Positions 50,710 to 59,418 of a stretch of DNA of 64,000 bases are shown here, in pieces. A program made the position numbers and the translations under genes. The notes under the pieces are model-generated. The model did no database searches and had not been told where the DNA came from. It saw only the letters and a program-made list of their open reading frames with translations. Positions within the stretch are counted from its first letter, which is position 1. Each line of letters opens with the position of its first letter. The DNA is from DTCV01 sp964641155 (GTDB taxonomy: Archaea; Thermoproteota; Thermoprotei_A; Sulfolobales; NBVN01): NCBI GenBank assembly GCA_964641155.1, contig CAZXJO010000003.1, positions 124,001 to 188,000 of the forward strand. Direction: 5' to 3'.

Positions 50710-51546
50710 ATGGATTTGAGCTTTGTTATGATGGTACTGCTCTCATGCTTAGGTGATGAGTTATTCTATTTACCCATCACATCCGCGTTGGTAGTACTGC
50801 GCAGGGGTTTAGGTGTTAAGGTATTACTCACCTTGCTTATTAGCATGTACTTGAATCAAGCACTTAAGTACTGGTTAAGCGTCCCAAGACCTCCGAACTA
50901 CCTTGACAGCATCCACGGCCTCCCAGCAATTGTGGAATTATTGGTTCGGGGTGATGGACCCTCACTACCCAGTGGGCATGCACAGATATCCTCCACTTTC
51001 TGGACATCATTAGCTTTGAACATGCCTAATAAGTTCACCCTTACGGCCGCAACGATATTGCCGATTTCAATCGCGTATTCGAGGGTCGTCCTCGGAATGC
51101 ACACTCCCTTAGATGTGGTTACTGCTTTAATGATAGGATATTCAGTTCCGCTAGTAACGTCACTCCTGGACTCCCCGACTAGGGGCTGGGCGAGTAGACG
51201 TAAGAGCTACGTAGAACTACTCATTCCCCTTCTACTACTTATCTTCTCTTTAATGTCGGGCTACCCTAAGCTACCGACGATCGCCGGCCTAACAACCGCT
51301 GCAGTGTTAGTTCACCGCTTAACACTGGACTCTGAAGCGGGCCTTAAAGTCCGCCTTAAAGCATCTTTAATAACCCTAACAACTTTGGGTTTAGGATACT
51401 CCGGACTGGTCCTATTGTTCGATGACAGCGGTCCATGCAGCGCTATCACGGAGTTTGCGGGATCGCTAATCATAGGCCTGATCGCGTACTTGGCAGTGCC
51501 TGTAAAACTTAATGCATTCAAATTACGTAGTGTTAACTTCCCTTAG
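50710..51546 (+). CDS. PAP2-family membrane phosphatase
   Basis: 278 residues with about seven membrane helices. The three phosphatase motifs are complete: KYWLSVPRPP (KxxxxxxRP), LPSGHAQISS (PSGH) and YSRVVLGMHTPLDV (SRxxxxxHxxxD). It probably dephosphorylates isoprenyl or dolichyl pyrophosphate or phosphatidate-like lipids at the outer face. The 3' end overlaps the convergent DUF35 B gene by 14 nt. Confidence 0.9.
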   Translation: MDLSFVMMVLLSCLGDELFYLPITSALVVLRRGLGVKVLLTLLISMYLNQALKYWLSVPRPPNYLDSIHGLPAIVELLVRGDGPSLPSGHAQISSTFWTSLALNMPNKFTLTAATILPISIAYSRVVLGMHTPLDVVTALMIGYSVPLVTSLLDSPTRGWASRRKSYVELLIPLLLLIFSLMSGYPKLPTIAGLTTAAVLVHRLTLDSEAGLKVRLKASLITLTTLGLGYSGLVLLFDDSGPCSAITEFAGSLIIGLIAYLAVPVKLNAFKLRSVNFP

Positions 51547-51922
51547 GTTTGAATTTAACTATGTACGGTACGTAGCCGTCCAACGTCATTGCCGATCTCC
51601 TGATGGTTGACTCCACCTCCATACCTATGTGGACTTCCTCCGGCTTAACATTGGTTAGCTGCGTCAGCACTTTGCCGTGGCCAGTATCAACTAACGCTAT
51701 AATCAACGGTGACATGTTTTCAAACCCCTCTATCGGTACGTTCACAACCGTATATGAGATTATCCTGCCAGAACTACCTAAAGCCACTTTCTCAACCCTT
51801 CTGGATGAACATTTAGGGCAGGCAGCTTTAGGCGGATAGCAGGTATACCCGCAATCCAAACACCTAACACCGACCAAGTCTAGTAGGACGTCCTTAAGCC
51901 TCCAAATTCTCTGGAATGACAT
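51533..51922 (-). CDS. DUF35 OB-fold/zinc-ribbon protein, triad B
   Basis: 129 residues. Zinc ribbon CLDCGYTCYPPKAACPKCSS, OB fold GRIISYTVVNVPIEGFENMSPLIIALVD. The ATG at 51922 has AGGAGGTGATA before it and lies 4 nt after the thiolase stop. Same role as its paralogue in triad A: linking thiolase and HMG-CoA synthase(-like) subunits. Clearly related to, but not a near-duplicate of, the triad A protein. Confidence 0.9.
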   Translation of the reverse strand: MSFQRIWRLKDVLLDLVGVRCLDCGYTCYPPKAACPKCSSRRVEKVALGSSGRIISYTVVNVPIEGFENMSPLIIALVDTGHGKVLTQLTNVKPEEVHIGMEVESTIRRSAMTLDGYVPYIVKFKPKGS

Positions 51923-51926
51923 ACTA

Positions 51927-53093
51927 TCACCTCCTTAAGATAATGGTAGTTATATTGGAGCCCACACCACCGATGTTCTGAGTTAAACCCACCTCACCGC
52001 CAACCTTAACGCCCGGAAACTCCCCCCTCAACTGCATGACCACCTCACACACCTGGTAAACTCCAGTGGCTCCCACGGGGTGGCCTCTGGACTTCAGACC
52101 ACCTGAAGGGTTTATGGTGGGTTTATCCCCTGGCCTAAACCTGCCTTCAGAAATTAACTTAGCTCCCATGCCCTTAGGGGCGAAACCTACGTCCTCAAGA
52201 GTGATTACACCGTTTATGGAATACGCGTCATGGAGCTCCGCTACATCAATGTCCTTGGGAGTTAGCTTAGCCGCTCTGAAGGCCCTCTCAGCCGACAACC
52301 TCGATGCTAGGAAGGAATCCAACTCAAACCTAGATGAAATGTCTGTGCTGTCTAACGCATTACCAACACCAGCAATAAGGATTGGTGTGTCGTTGTACTT
52401 CTTAGCAACGTCTTCAGAAGCTAGTATAACTGCAGCAGCCCCATCACTCATAGGGCATGAGTCAAGCAATCTTATAGGGTCAGCTATTACCGGTGATTTT
52501 ATCACATCTTCATGTGTTATCTTCATCCTCAAATGCGCGTAGGGGTTGTAGTAACCGTTCTCATGCATCAACACAGGCCATGCGGACATCTCCTCCCGCT
52601 TAACATCGTACTTATTCATGTAGTACCTCATCACCAACGCGTTAAGCCCTGAGAAGCTGATCCCGTAAGGTATTTCGAAATCGGCATCTGCTGCGTATGC
52701 GAGGCCCCGCGTCACTTCAGGGGTGGTCCTCTCGCTCAATTTTTCAATCCCGACCACCGCCACCACATCGGCTAACCCAGCAGATATTAAAGAATAACCT
52801 ACAATCAGTGCCGCCCCGCCTGAGCCGCACGCGGCCTCAATCTTAAAACCTGAAATACCCCTTAAACCGCAGTAATCAGCTATGAGTGATGCTAAATTCT
52901 CCTGCTCAACCTGACTGCTTAACATGTTGCCCACCACCAGGTATTCTGGTACGACGTTGCCGGCATCATCCACAGCCTTGAAGAGGGCCTCACTGGCTAA
53001 GTCCCTTAGAGGGCGTTCATATAACCTACCGACGTTACTCATACCTGAGCCGACCACGAACACTTTCCTAGACAACTCAGACACCCCGTCCAC
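51927..53093 (-). CDS. Acetyl-CoA C-acetyltransferase (thiolase), triad B
   Basis: 388 residues with an intact archaeal thiolase active site: nucleophile KIEAACGSGGAALI (Cys about 89), AELHDAYSING (His about 288), GGLKSRGHPVGATG (His about 338) and the C-terminal GLTQNIGGVGSN. It condenses two acetyl-CoA to acetoacetyl-CoA, the first mevalonate step. It begins at a GTG that shares a G with the upstream stop (TAGTG), so it is coupled to the HMG-CoA-synthase-like gene. This is the only Cys-bearing thiolase in the window. Confidence 0.94.
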   Translation of the reverse strand: MDGVSELSRKVFVVGSGMSNVGRLYERPLRDLASEALFKAVDDAGNVVPEYLVVGNMLSSQVEQENLASLIADYCGLRGISGFKIEAACGSGGAALIVGYSLISAGLADVVAVVGIEKLSERTTPEVTRGLAYAADADFEIPYGISFSGLNALVMRYYMNKYDVKREEMSAWPVLMHENGYYNPYAHLRMKITHEDVIKSPVIADPIRLLDSCPMSDGAAAVILASEDVAKKYNDTPILIAGVGNALDSTDISSRFELDSFLASRLSAERAFRAAKLTPKDIDVAELHDAYSINGVITLEDVGFAPKGMGAKLISEGRFRPGDKPTINPSGGLKSRGHPVGATGVYQVCEVVMQLRGEFPGVKVGGEVGLTQNIGGVGSNITTIILRR

Positions 53094-53953
53094 TACGAGA
53101 CAATCACGGAGCTATCGCTTAGGAGTTTGTCTAAATAACTGACACACCCACGCATATGTCCTAAGTCCTCATTAACCCTCAGAATCAACGAAGTGATCCG
53201 ACTGAAGTTATCATCTAAGTCCAGTAGGAGTAAATGGTCGCCAGGCGATGAAACCTCGAAAGCCCTGATAAGTGCGAGCGGTGTATGTGGAGTGTTGAAG
53301 TGACCTGAAGCGTTAACATACTTGGAGGGCTCTAAGGACTGCTCACTTATGCCCACACCTCTTAAAACCTTAGAACAATACCTTAAATCCTTCAAATTCG
53401 TAGCCACGTACTTTATTTCCTGAGGCCCAACTCCCGCCTTATCGAGCAGTTCCTTCAAAAACTTAGATAACTTACTGAGGTATAGGTCCGCGTGGAAATC
53501 GTTTCTAGCCGCCTTGAGGGGCAGTAGAGGCGGTGAGTTGATTAATGAATCGCCGGTGAGTATCTCTACGTAACTCTTCGACTTACTTAGGACCATTGAA
53601 ACCGCTGCCGCCGCCTCACTAAAGTCTGAGGAAACTACCAGGACGTCACCATCATCAATCATCTCCTCAACCAAACCTATTAAATGGTAGAGGTCACCTA
53701 TGTCGTATTTCTTGACGCCATTGAGTTTGAGTAGGTCGGCCAATAACGCGGACTTAACACCGATAGTCCTATCACTCGACAAATAGATCAGGGCTTTGAC
53801 GTTGTTGAGGATGCTACCCTTTAACGTCCGACATGATTCATAGCTCATCGTCACTAAGTCCTCGTCAGGGCCAAGCACTGGAATTAAAACCTTGCCATAG
53901 CGTTTCCGGTACCTTGGTATGTAAGCACACCATGCCGATATGTATAACTTCAT
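53093..53953 (-). CDS. HMG-CoA-synthase-like pseudoenzyme, triad B
   Basis: 286 residues, about 65 fewer than the true enzyme. It aligns from the start (SAWCAYIPRYRKRYGKV) and through VLVVSSDFSEAAAAVS, VEILTGDSL and NASGHFNTPHTPLALIRAFEVSSPGDHLLLLDLDD. The catalytic residues are lost: GTES reads SSDR, no Cys exists in the segment around KKYDIGDLYHLIGLVEEM, and FHQPNGRF reads VATNLKDLRY. It is therefore probably a non-catalytic subunit, perhaps docking the thiolase and DUF35. Coupled to the thiolase downstream. Confidence 0.75.
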   Translation of the reverse strand: MKLYISAWCAYIPRYRKRYGKVLIPVLGPDEDLVTMSYESCRTLKGSILNNVKALIYLSSDRTIGVKSALLADLLKLNGVKKYDIGDLYHLIGLVEEMIDDGDVLVVSSDFSEAAAAVSMVLSKSKSYVEILTGDSLINSPPLLPLKAARNDFHADLYLSKLSKFLKELLDKAGVGPQEIKYVATNLKDLRYCSKVLRGVGISEQSLEPSKYVNASGHFNTPHTPLALIRAFEVSSPGDHLLLLDLDDNFSRITSLILRVNEDLGHMRGCVSYLDKLLSDSSVIVS

Positions 53954-54050
53954 AAGCGCTCTCTTAATACTTGACAGACGGGGTTTTTATCATTTTCGTC
54001 AAATGACTGTAAAATGTTTAGGCAGTAATCTAACATATAGCACGTAGCAC

Positions 54051-54060
54051 TATTTAAGGC
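54051..54060 (+). promoter_or_regulatory. TATA box for the subtilase gene
   Basis: CTATTTAAGG is centred about 24 nt before the ATG at 54079 with no Shine-Dalgarno between, so the message is probably leaderless. Confidence 0.5.
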
Positions 54061-54078
54061 AGATATACCTAAAGTTTT

Positions 54079-56481
54079 ATGGTGGGTGCGGTATATAAGC
54101 ATGTACCACTACTTGCAATCATCGCTGTATCATTAATCGCCGTAGTGGTAAAGCCCCTCATAGTTGGTGGTATAGGCGCTGATAAAGTCGATGAGGGAGT
54201 ACTACGGAACCTGCTGGTGTATGGCTATAGCGAGTTCTTAGTGATCAGTAATGACCTAACCAAGACTTACAATGTAGTAGGGACGAGTGCGCTGAGGGTG
54301 TTCAAGGAGTTCGATACGATACTCGCCTTAGGCGATTTAAACCTCATCAATCGTCTGGCCAATGAGCCAGGAGTGGTTAAGATAGTGCCCAACTTCGTGG
54401 TCAGGGCCCATATGGACAGCGCTTATAAGGTCCTCAGCATGGAAGACGGTGAGTTGCGGGAAACTCTCTACAGCTGGGGGAGGTCTAGGATTGGTTCGAA
54501 AGTCGTCGAGAAGGTCTACAACATCAGCGGCTCAGGCATAGTTGTAGCTGTATTAGACACCGGTATCTCATTAAATCACGATGAACTGAAGGGTAAGTTG
54601 GTCACCATTAATCCGTTGGATGAGAAATACCCGGGTGGTTGGATAGAGTTCGACAGAAAAGGAATGCCTATATGCTCCGTTCCCAGGGACACTCACTTCC
54701 ACGGTACATGGGTTAGCTCCATAATAGCTGGTGAGCATATAGGCGTAGCGCCAAACGTGAAGCTCATGCACGCATTAGTGCTCCACGGTGGTGAGGGAAC
54801 CGCAGCGCAAGTATTAGCCGGCCTTGAATGGGCTTTACAGCCCTACACATGCACTGGAATTAAGACGTGGGTGAAACCCAATGTAGTTTCGCTGAGCTTA
54901 GGTACTTCGGGGAACTACAGCGATGTCTTCCTAAAACCGATATCGAAGTTAATAGAGGAAAACGTCGTGGTAGTTGCTTCGATAGGTAATGATGGCCCCG
55001 GAACTACCTCGAATCCAGGCAACGTTTGGGGTGTTGTAGGCGTCGGAGCCTTAAACCGGAATGATGGAATCGCGGACTTCAGCTCAAGTGAGGTTGTTGA
55101 ATGGCCCTCGCCCCCTACCGAGTGGCCGTTTAAGGAAGAGTACCCGAAGAATTACATCAAACCCGACTTCGTAGCCCCTGGGGTACTGATACCCGGGGCG
55201 TACGTGATAAACGGCTACTACTTAATAGCATCAGGCACAAGCGCGTCAGCCCCTATGGTTAGCGGGGTGGTAGCGTTAGTGTTGGAGGCGCTTAAACGTG
55301 CCGGTAAGGAATACACTGTTGATGAAGTGTACGACATACTTAACAGAACTTCAGATAAGTCATGCAATGTAAGCAGGTGTGGATGGGGTGTGGTCAACGC
55401 CGTCAAAGCCGTCTCATACGCGTTGGGCAGGAAGTTGGATGAGATCGAAGTAAAGGTTGATAATGAGAAAGTTCACGTCCAAGATACCTTAACCCTTAAG
55501 TCGAAGGAGGACGTCACTTTCTTCATAGATGACTCGGAGCTCGGCTCCGGAACTACGTTAGCAGTCAACGTCCCAATCCTCGATTCAGGCTACCACTTCA
55601 TACATTCGGTTGGTGAAGGTACGTACGGCTACGCTAAATTCTTCGTAGACCCTAAAGTACATTTGAGAAGTAGGAGCTTGGTTAGAGGGGAAGACCTAGA
55701 GCTAACCCTGCTGGGATTTCCAGGAGCTTCGGAAGTCCTCATATACTTGAACGATAACCTACTCACTTACCAAACATTAAATCTGTTAGGGTTTAGACCA
55801 ATGAAGTTGCTACTACCCTATCTAAATCCAGGAACGTATAACTTACTCATAATATGCCCAGGCAGCGACATAGTGATTAGGGAAGATGTCCACGTTCACG
55901 GGGACGTGGTAAGTGAATTAGGCTTTACATTAACATCACTTGCACCACCCTCCCAACACGTTAACTCAACGGTACATATCTACGTGATATCACTGATTAA
56001 TGGTTCGGTAAAAGAACCGCGTAGGCTTTGGTATGAGTTCTTGAGCGGGAAGCCCTCAACAGTCTCAGACATGGTCAAAATAGCAGACGGCATATACTGC
56101 CTCTCATACGTAGCTGATACACCCGGTATGTACGTAGTCCTATTTAAGGGTGAATTAGAATTTAACGGTGACTTGGTGAGCGCGGCAACGGCTGCTGTAA
56201 CAAACATAACAATACCTGCGGTGGACGTTAAGGCATTGATCATTAACGCGTCCAAGGAAGTACTCAGCATATCATCCGATCTAGACGTTATGTCCGCTAG
56301 GTTGGCGGGCCTGGAATCTGGGTTGCAGACCGTAAACGCTTCACATACAGACCTACTTGACTACGTTACACATAAGTTATCCCATGAAATTCTTTATTTG
56401 GAGATTGTCTTAACCACAACGCTTTTTATGTTAATAACTTTAAATGTTGTCTTCATCAAGTACTTGAAAAGGCGGCGTTAA
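54079..56481 (+). CDS. Membrane-anchored subtilisin-like serine protease
   Basis: 800 residues. Signal peptide or anchor at 9-30 (VPLLAIIAVSLIAVVVKPLIV) and an inhibitor-like prodomain (about 40-115). The S8 catalytic domain has Asp160 (VVAVLDTGIS), His208 (HFHGTWVSS), oxyanion Asn304 (SIGNDGPGT) and Ser388 (SGTSASAPM). About 350 residues of beta-rich extracytoplasmic domains follow, then a C-terminal helix (YLEIVLTTTLFMLITLNVVFI) with KRRR. It works outside the cell on proteins or peptides. The gene starts 12 nt before the flippase-like gene's start, a likely operon. Confidence 0.93.
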   Translation: MVGAVYKHVPLLAIIAVSLIAVVVKPLIVGGIGADKVDEGVLRNLLVYGYSEFLVISNDLTKTYNVVGTSALRVFKEFDTILALGDLNLINRLANEPGVVKIVPNFVVRAHMDSAYKVLSMEDGELRETLYSWGRSRIGSKVVEKVYNISGSGIVVAVLDTGISLNHDELKGKLVTINPLDEKYPGGWIEFDRKGMPICSVPRDTHFHGTWVSSIIAGEHIGVAPNVKLMHALVLHGGEGTAAQVLAGLEWALQPYTCTGIKTWVKPNVVSLSLGTSGNYSDVFLKPISKLIEENVVVVASIGNDGPGTTSNPGNVWGVVGVGALNRNDGIADFSSSEVVEWPSPPTEWPFKEEYPKNYIKPDFVAPGVLIPGAYVINGYYLIASGTSASAPMVSGVVALVLEALKRAGKEYTVDEVYDILNRTSDKSCNVSRCGWGVVNAVKAVSYALGRKLDEIEVKVDNEKVHVQDTLTLKSKEDVTFFIDDSELGSGTTLAVNVPILDSGYHFIHSVGEGTYGYAKFFVDPKVHLRSRSLVRGEDLELTLLGFPGASEVLIYLNDNLLTYQTLNLLGFRPMKLLLPYLNPGTYNLLIICPGSDIVIREDVHVHGDVVSELGFTLTSLAPPSQHVNSTVHIYVISLINGSVKEPRRLWYEFLSGKPSTVSDMVKIADGIYCLSYVADTPGMYVVLFKGELEFNGDLVSAATAAVTNITIPAVDVKALIINASKEVLSISSDLDVMSARLAGLESGLQTVNASHTDLLDYVTHKLSHEILYLEIVLTTTLFMLITLNVVFIKYLKRRR

Positions 56482-56493
56482 ATTCGGCATGGT

Positions 56494-57510
56494 GTGTTGA
56501 AAATGAAGTTACGGTTAAAAACAACTGTACTGGTGGCCTTTGTTGTGACGGCGGTAATTTACATTGGCCTTCTCTACTTATTACTTAACTTGAATCTCGA
56601 TGAGGTATTCCCAGCCCTCTACGCATCACATCTGAATTACCTAGTACCGACCCTATATTTTCGAGTTTTGGGACTCCTCCTCCATTCCTTTTCATGGTAC
56701 TTCATCCTCAAAGTATTCCGCAAGGACGTGCCTCCGGGCAAGTTATTGGCAATTACGTTGGCAGCCATATTCACAGAAGTAGCTATACCGGTAGGTGGTG
56801 TTACTGAGGTAGCTAAAGTCTTACTCGCTTCTCAGATCCTGCTAATTCCACATGATGAGGTCATCTCAGCAATTCTAATGCATAGAATTTTGCTCACGAT
56901 CATTACTGGCTTGATGACCATAATTGCTATAAACGTCATTAAACCCCCTATTGACGTCTCCCTAACCATCCTCGCACCCATTGTAGGGTTACTCACCATT
57001 AACGTGTTAATGCTCCTCGTACCTTCATCATACCTTTTCAGGAAGGTACTGAACAAGTTGGCTAATAGGTTCAACATGTCAAACCAGGACTTCACGACCA
57101 GGTATAAAGCCTCTTTGAAGAAGTTGTTCAGTGATGGTAAGTCAGCGCTAGTGCTTGCGACTGCTGTGATAGTGCTGGAGAAGTTCTCCAACGGCATTTA
57201 CGGAATATCCTTATGTAGGTCGCTATCATATGATGTAGATTTCTTCACATCTATAGTGGTTTTCGACTCCATCTACATGATCATTTGGTTACTTCCGGTC
57301 GTAACCCCCGGAAACCTAGGGATCTTCGAAGCAGTACAGGTTATGGTGTTCAAACTATTAGGCACCTCACTCAAGTTAGCCACATTAATAGCCCTAGTTA
57401 ATAGGGCGGTGACTTTAATTACTGAGATACCTTTGATGTTACTATCGACGACGTACCTCGGAGTACGTGTTAGACATTTGTTAAGAACTGCGGCAAACAA
57501 GAGAAATTGA
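56494..57510 (+). CDS. UPF0104/lysylphosphatidylglycerol-synthase-type membrane protein
   Basis: 338 residues with about eight membrane helices. The conserved block FTEVAIPVGGVTEVAKVLLASQ and the late VTPGNLGIFEAVQVMVFKLLG are the hallmarks of the LPG-synthetase-TM/flippase-like family, which in archaea probably handles lipid or lipid-linked sugar movement. The start is GTG at 56494, with ATG at 56503 as an alternative. Follows the subtilase gene by 12 nt on the same strand. Confidence 0.85.
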   Translation: MLKMKLRLKTTVLVAFVVTAVIYIGLLYLLLNLNLDEVFPALYASHLNYLVPTLYFRVLGLLLHSFSWYFILKVFRKDVPPGKLLAITLAAIFTEVAIPVGGVTEVAKVLLASQILLIPHDEVISAILMHRILLTIITGLMTIIAINVIKPPIDVSLTILAPIVGLLTINVLMLLVPSSYLFRKVLNKLANRFNMSNQDFTTRYKASLKKLFSDGKSALVLATAVIVLEKFSNGIYGISLCRSLSYDVDFFTSIVVFDSIYMIIWLLPVVTPGNLGIFEAVQVMVFKLLGTSLKLATLIALVNRAVTLITEIPLMLLSTTYLGVRVRHLLRTAANKRN

Positions 57511-57622
57511 GCAAGGTGGAATACCTTATTCGCTTCGGATGTTGTGGCATGAATAGCCTCCAACTACGGCTCACGCGATTAAACATCGTTCAAATTGGGC
57601 CTGCCTTCCAGGAGGACGTGAC

Positions 57623-58096
57623 TCACCTCCATCTACATATTTCCTTAAGGTTGTTGGGCCAGGGAGCTAGCGTGTACCTTTTAATCCACTCCTCCTCAAA
57701 CTCAACCCCCCTCAATATCTCAACTATGTTGTTGATTACGCCCTGTTCGATCCTGCCTTCAGCCACTGCGGGACACTCCATATCTAGGTATAAAACCTTT
57801 TCCCCGGTTTTGAAATCGTAGTAGAGAAGTACGGGCCACACCCTGCAGTCAAATGGCCTCTTCTCATAATTTAAGCAGAGGCCTTCAGGACTTAAGAAAG
57901 GACATGACTCCCCATTATGCGCCCCCAAACATTTCACTGTGCCTAAAGGAGTTTCTAAGGTAAAGTACTTACCCAGGTATTCCTCTTCCTCCTCCGGGAG
58001 GAGGACTGCGTAAAACCTCTGACAACAGTTCATTTGGCAGCCCTTACACACATCCCCGAAATTTACGAACCTAAAGCGTTCCGCTACCTTTTTCAA
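57623..58096 (-). CDS. YkgJ-type zinc/iron-chelating protein
   Basis: 157 residues with the Cys arrangement of the YkgJ/UPF0153 family: CKGCQMNCCQRF (CxxCxxxCC), ESCPFLSPEGLCLNYEKRPFDCRVWP and a late ECPAV. These presumably bind an Fe-S cluster or zinc. In some members the cluster domain is linked to protein modification or radical chemistry, but no function is proven. The short AT-rich spacer to the tRNA-binding gene at 58204 is divergent. Confidence 0.8.
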   Translation of the reverse strand: MKKVAERFRFVNFGDVCKGCQMNCCQRFYAVLLPEEEEEYLGKYFTLETPLGTVKCLGAHNGESCPFLSPEGLCLNYEKRPFDCRVWPVLLYYDFKTGEKVLYLDMECPAVAEGRIEQGVINNIVEILRGVEFEEEWIKRYTLAPWPNNLKEICRWR

Positions 58097-58203
58097 GCCC
58101 CACTCTGCCTTTAATTAAATTTGATGAACAATTTAAAAGCTTAACTAATTGAATTGCGAAAATGTTATTAGGTCGTGTGAAACGTTTTTAGAGGTCGTTG
58201 AAG

Positions 58204-58536
58204 ATGGAGCTGATAGATATCAACGAATTCGCAAGATTAGACCTACGTGTGGGGCTTGTGAAGCATGCTGAACGCGTGCCAGGTTCTAAGAAATTAATTA
58301 AAATCATCGTAGATATCGGGAGCGAGGAAAGGCAGGTCCTGGCAGGCCTGGCCGAGTTCTACGACCCTCAAGAACTAATCGGTAAGTACGTCGTCGTTGT
58401 GGCCAATTTAAAGCCTAAGAAGATGATGGGTCTTGAGTCTAAAGGAATGATATTAGCCGCTGGTTGCGGTCCTGACGACGTCCCAGTAATACTAACAACC
58501 ATGAAGCCCGTGGCCCCGGGAACTAAGATCTGCTAA
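58204..58536 (+). CDS. tRNA-binding-domain protein (MetRS beta/Trbp111-like)
   Basis: 110 residues from the ATG at 58204 (GAGGT about 9 nt upstream). One EMAP-II/CsaA-like OB fold: FARLDLRVGLVKHAERVPGSKKLIKIIVDIG, QVLAGLAEFYDPQELIGKYVVVVANLKPKKMMGLESKGMILAA. It matches the free beta subunit of archaeal methionyl-tRNA synthetase, which dimerises and binds the tRNA elbow. No MetRS is in the window. Confidence 0.92.
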   Translation: MELIDINEFARLDLRVGLVKHAERVPGSKKLIKIIVDIGSEERQVLAGLAEFYDPQELIGKYVVVVANLKPKKMMGLESKGMILAAGCGPDDVPVILTTMKPVAPGTKIC

Positions 58537-58575
58537 TTGCTGAGCAACTAATCACTTTGATTGAAACCCAACCCC

Positions 58576-59418
58576 TCAATCATACGTAGGCGGCGGGAGC
58601 TGTAAGCCCCTCCTCTTATGTTCGGTTCTCTTCATACGCCTGATTATATCGTTAACGATGCTTAATGGGACCCCTACCCTCGCTGATGTCTCCTCCGCAG
58701 ACAGCTTCAAATCCACTAGATGGTAAAGAACCTTATCTGCAACATCGTAATCCACCCCTAACTCGTCCCTTGCTTTATGCCCCACCCAAAATCCGGGACT
58801 GCTCTCCTTCCAAGATATGCTTTCAGGGATTCCTAAGTATTCAGCCAGAAGTCTGACCTGAGTCTTATACAGGTTTATTATGGGGTACAGGTCCGCGGCT
58901 CCGTCACCCCACTTAGTGAAGAATCCCAGTAAATATTCACTGCGGTTGCTGGTGCCTAAGACCAGTAGGTTGTTTTTGTTAGCGAAATAGTAGAAGATGA
59001 TCATCCTACTCCTAACCTTGATGTTCCCTTTAGCTATTTTATTGGCCTCCTCGTAGGAGGACCCCACGGCCTTCAAAAACGCGTCGACAATACTCGTTAT
59101 ATCGATGTACTTAACGCTCCTTAGCCCCAGCAACTCACACACGCGGAACGCATCTCTGATGTCTGCCGGGTCGCTCTCCACATCAGGCAGTATTAGGGGG
59201 TAAACTCGTTCCGGCCCCAACGCCTTAACGGCCAGAGCGGCTGTTGCCGCTGAATCCACACCTCCACTAACACCTAATACCACTCCATTGGCCCCTGACT
59301 CACTCACCTGCCCGGATATGTAGTTGATTATGTTTTCAGATGTCTTCACCGGGTTTATACTTAAGTACCTAGGAACTTCGTACCTTGGCATTACATGCAC
59401 CGCGGAAGCGTCACACAT
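58576..59418 (-). CDS. nadE: NH3-dependent NAD synthetase
   Basis: 280 residues. PP-loop GVVLGVSGGVDSAATAALA; RSEYLLGFFTKWGDGAADLYPIINLYKTQVR; and SPGFWVGHKARDELGVDYDVADKVLYHLVDLKLSAEE. It amidates deamido-NAD with ammonia; the N-terminal glutaminase domain of Gln-dependent forms is absent. The ATG at 59418 overlaps the glnA stop by 8 nt (a TTG at 59421 or an ATG at 59391 is also possible), so it is cotranslated with glutamine synthetase. Confidence 0.93.
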   Translation of the reverse strand: MCDASAVHVMPRYEVPRYLSINPVKTSENIINYISGQVSESGANGVVLGVSGGVDSAATAALAVKALGPERVYPLILPDVESDPADIRDAFRVCELLGLRSVKYIDITSIVDAFLKAVGSSYEEANKIAKGNIKVRSRMIIFYYFANKNNLLVLGTSNRSEYLLGFFTKWGDGAADLYPIINLYKTQVRLLAEYLGIPESISWKESSPGFWVGHKARDELGVDYDVADKVLYHLVDLKLSAEETSARVGVPLSIVNDIIRRMKRTEHKRRGLQLPPPTYD

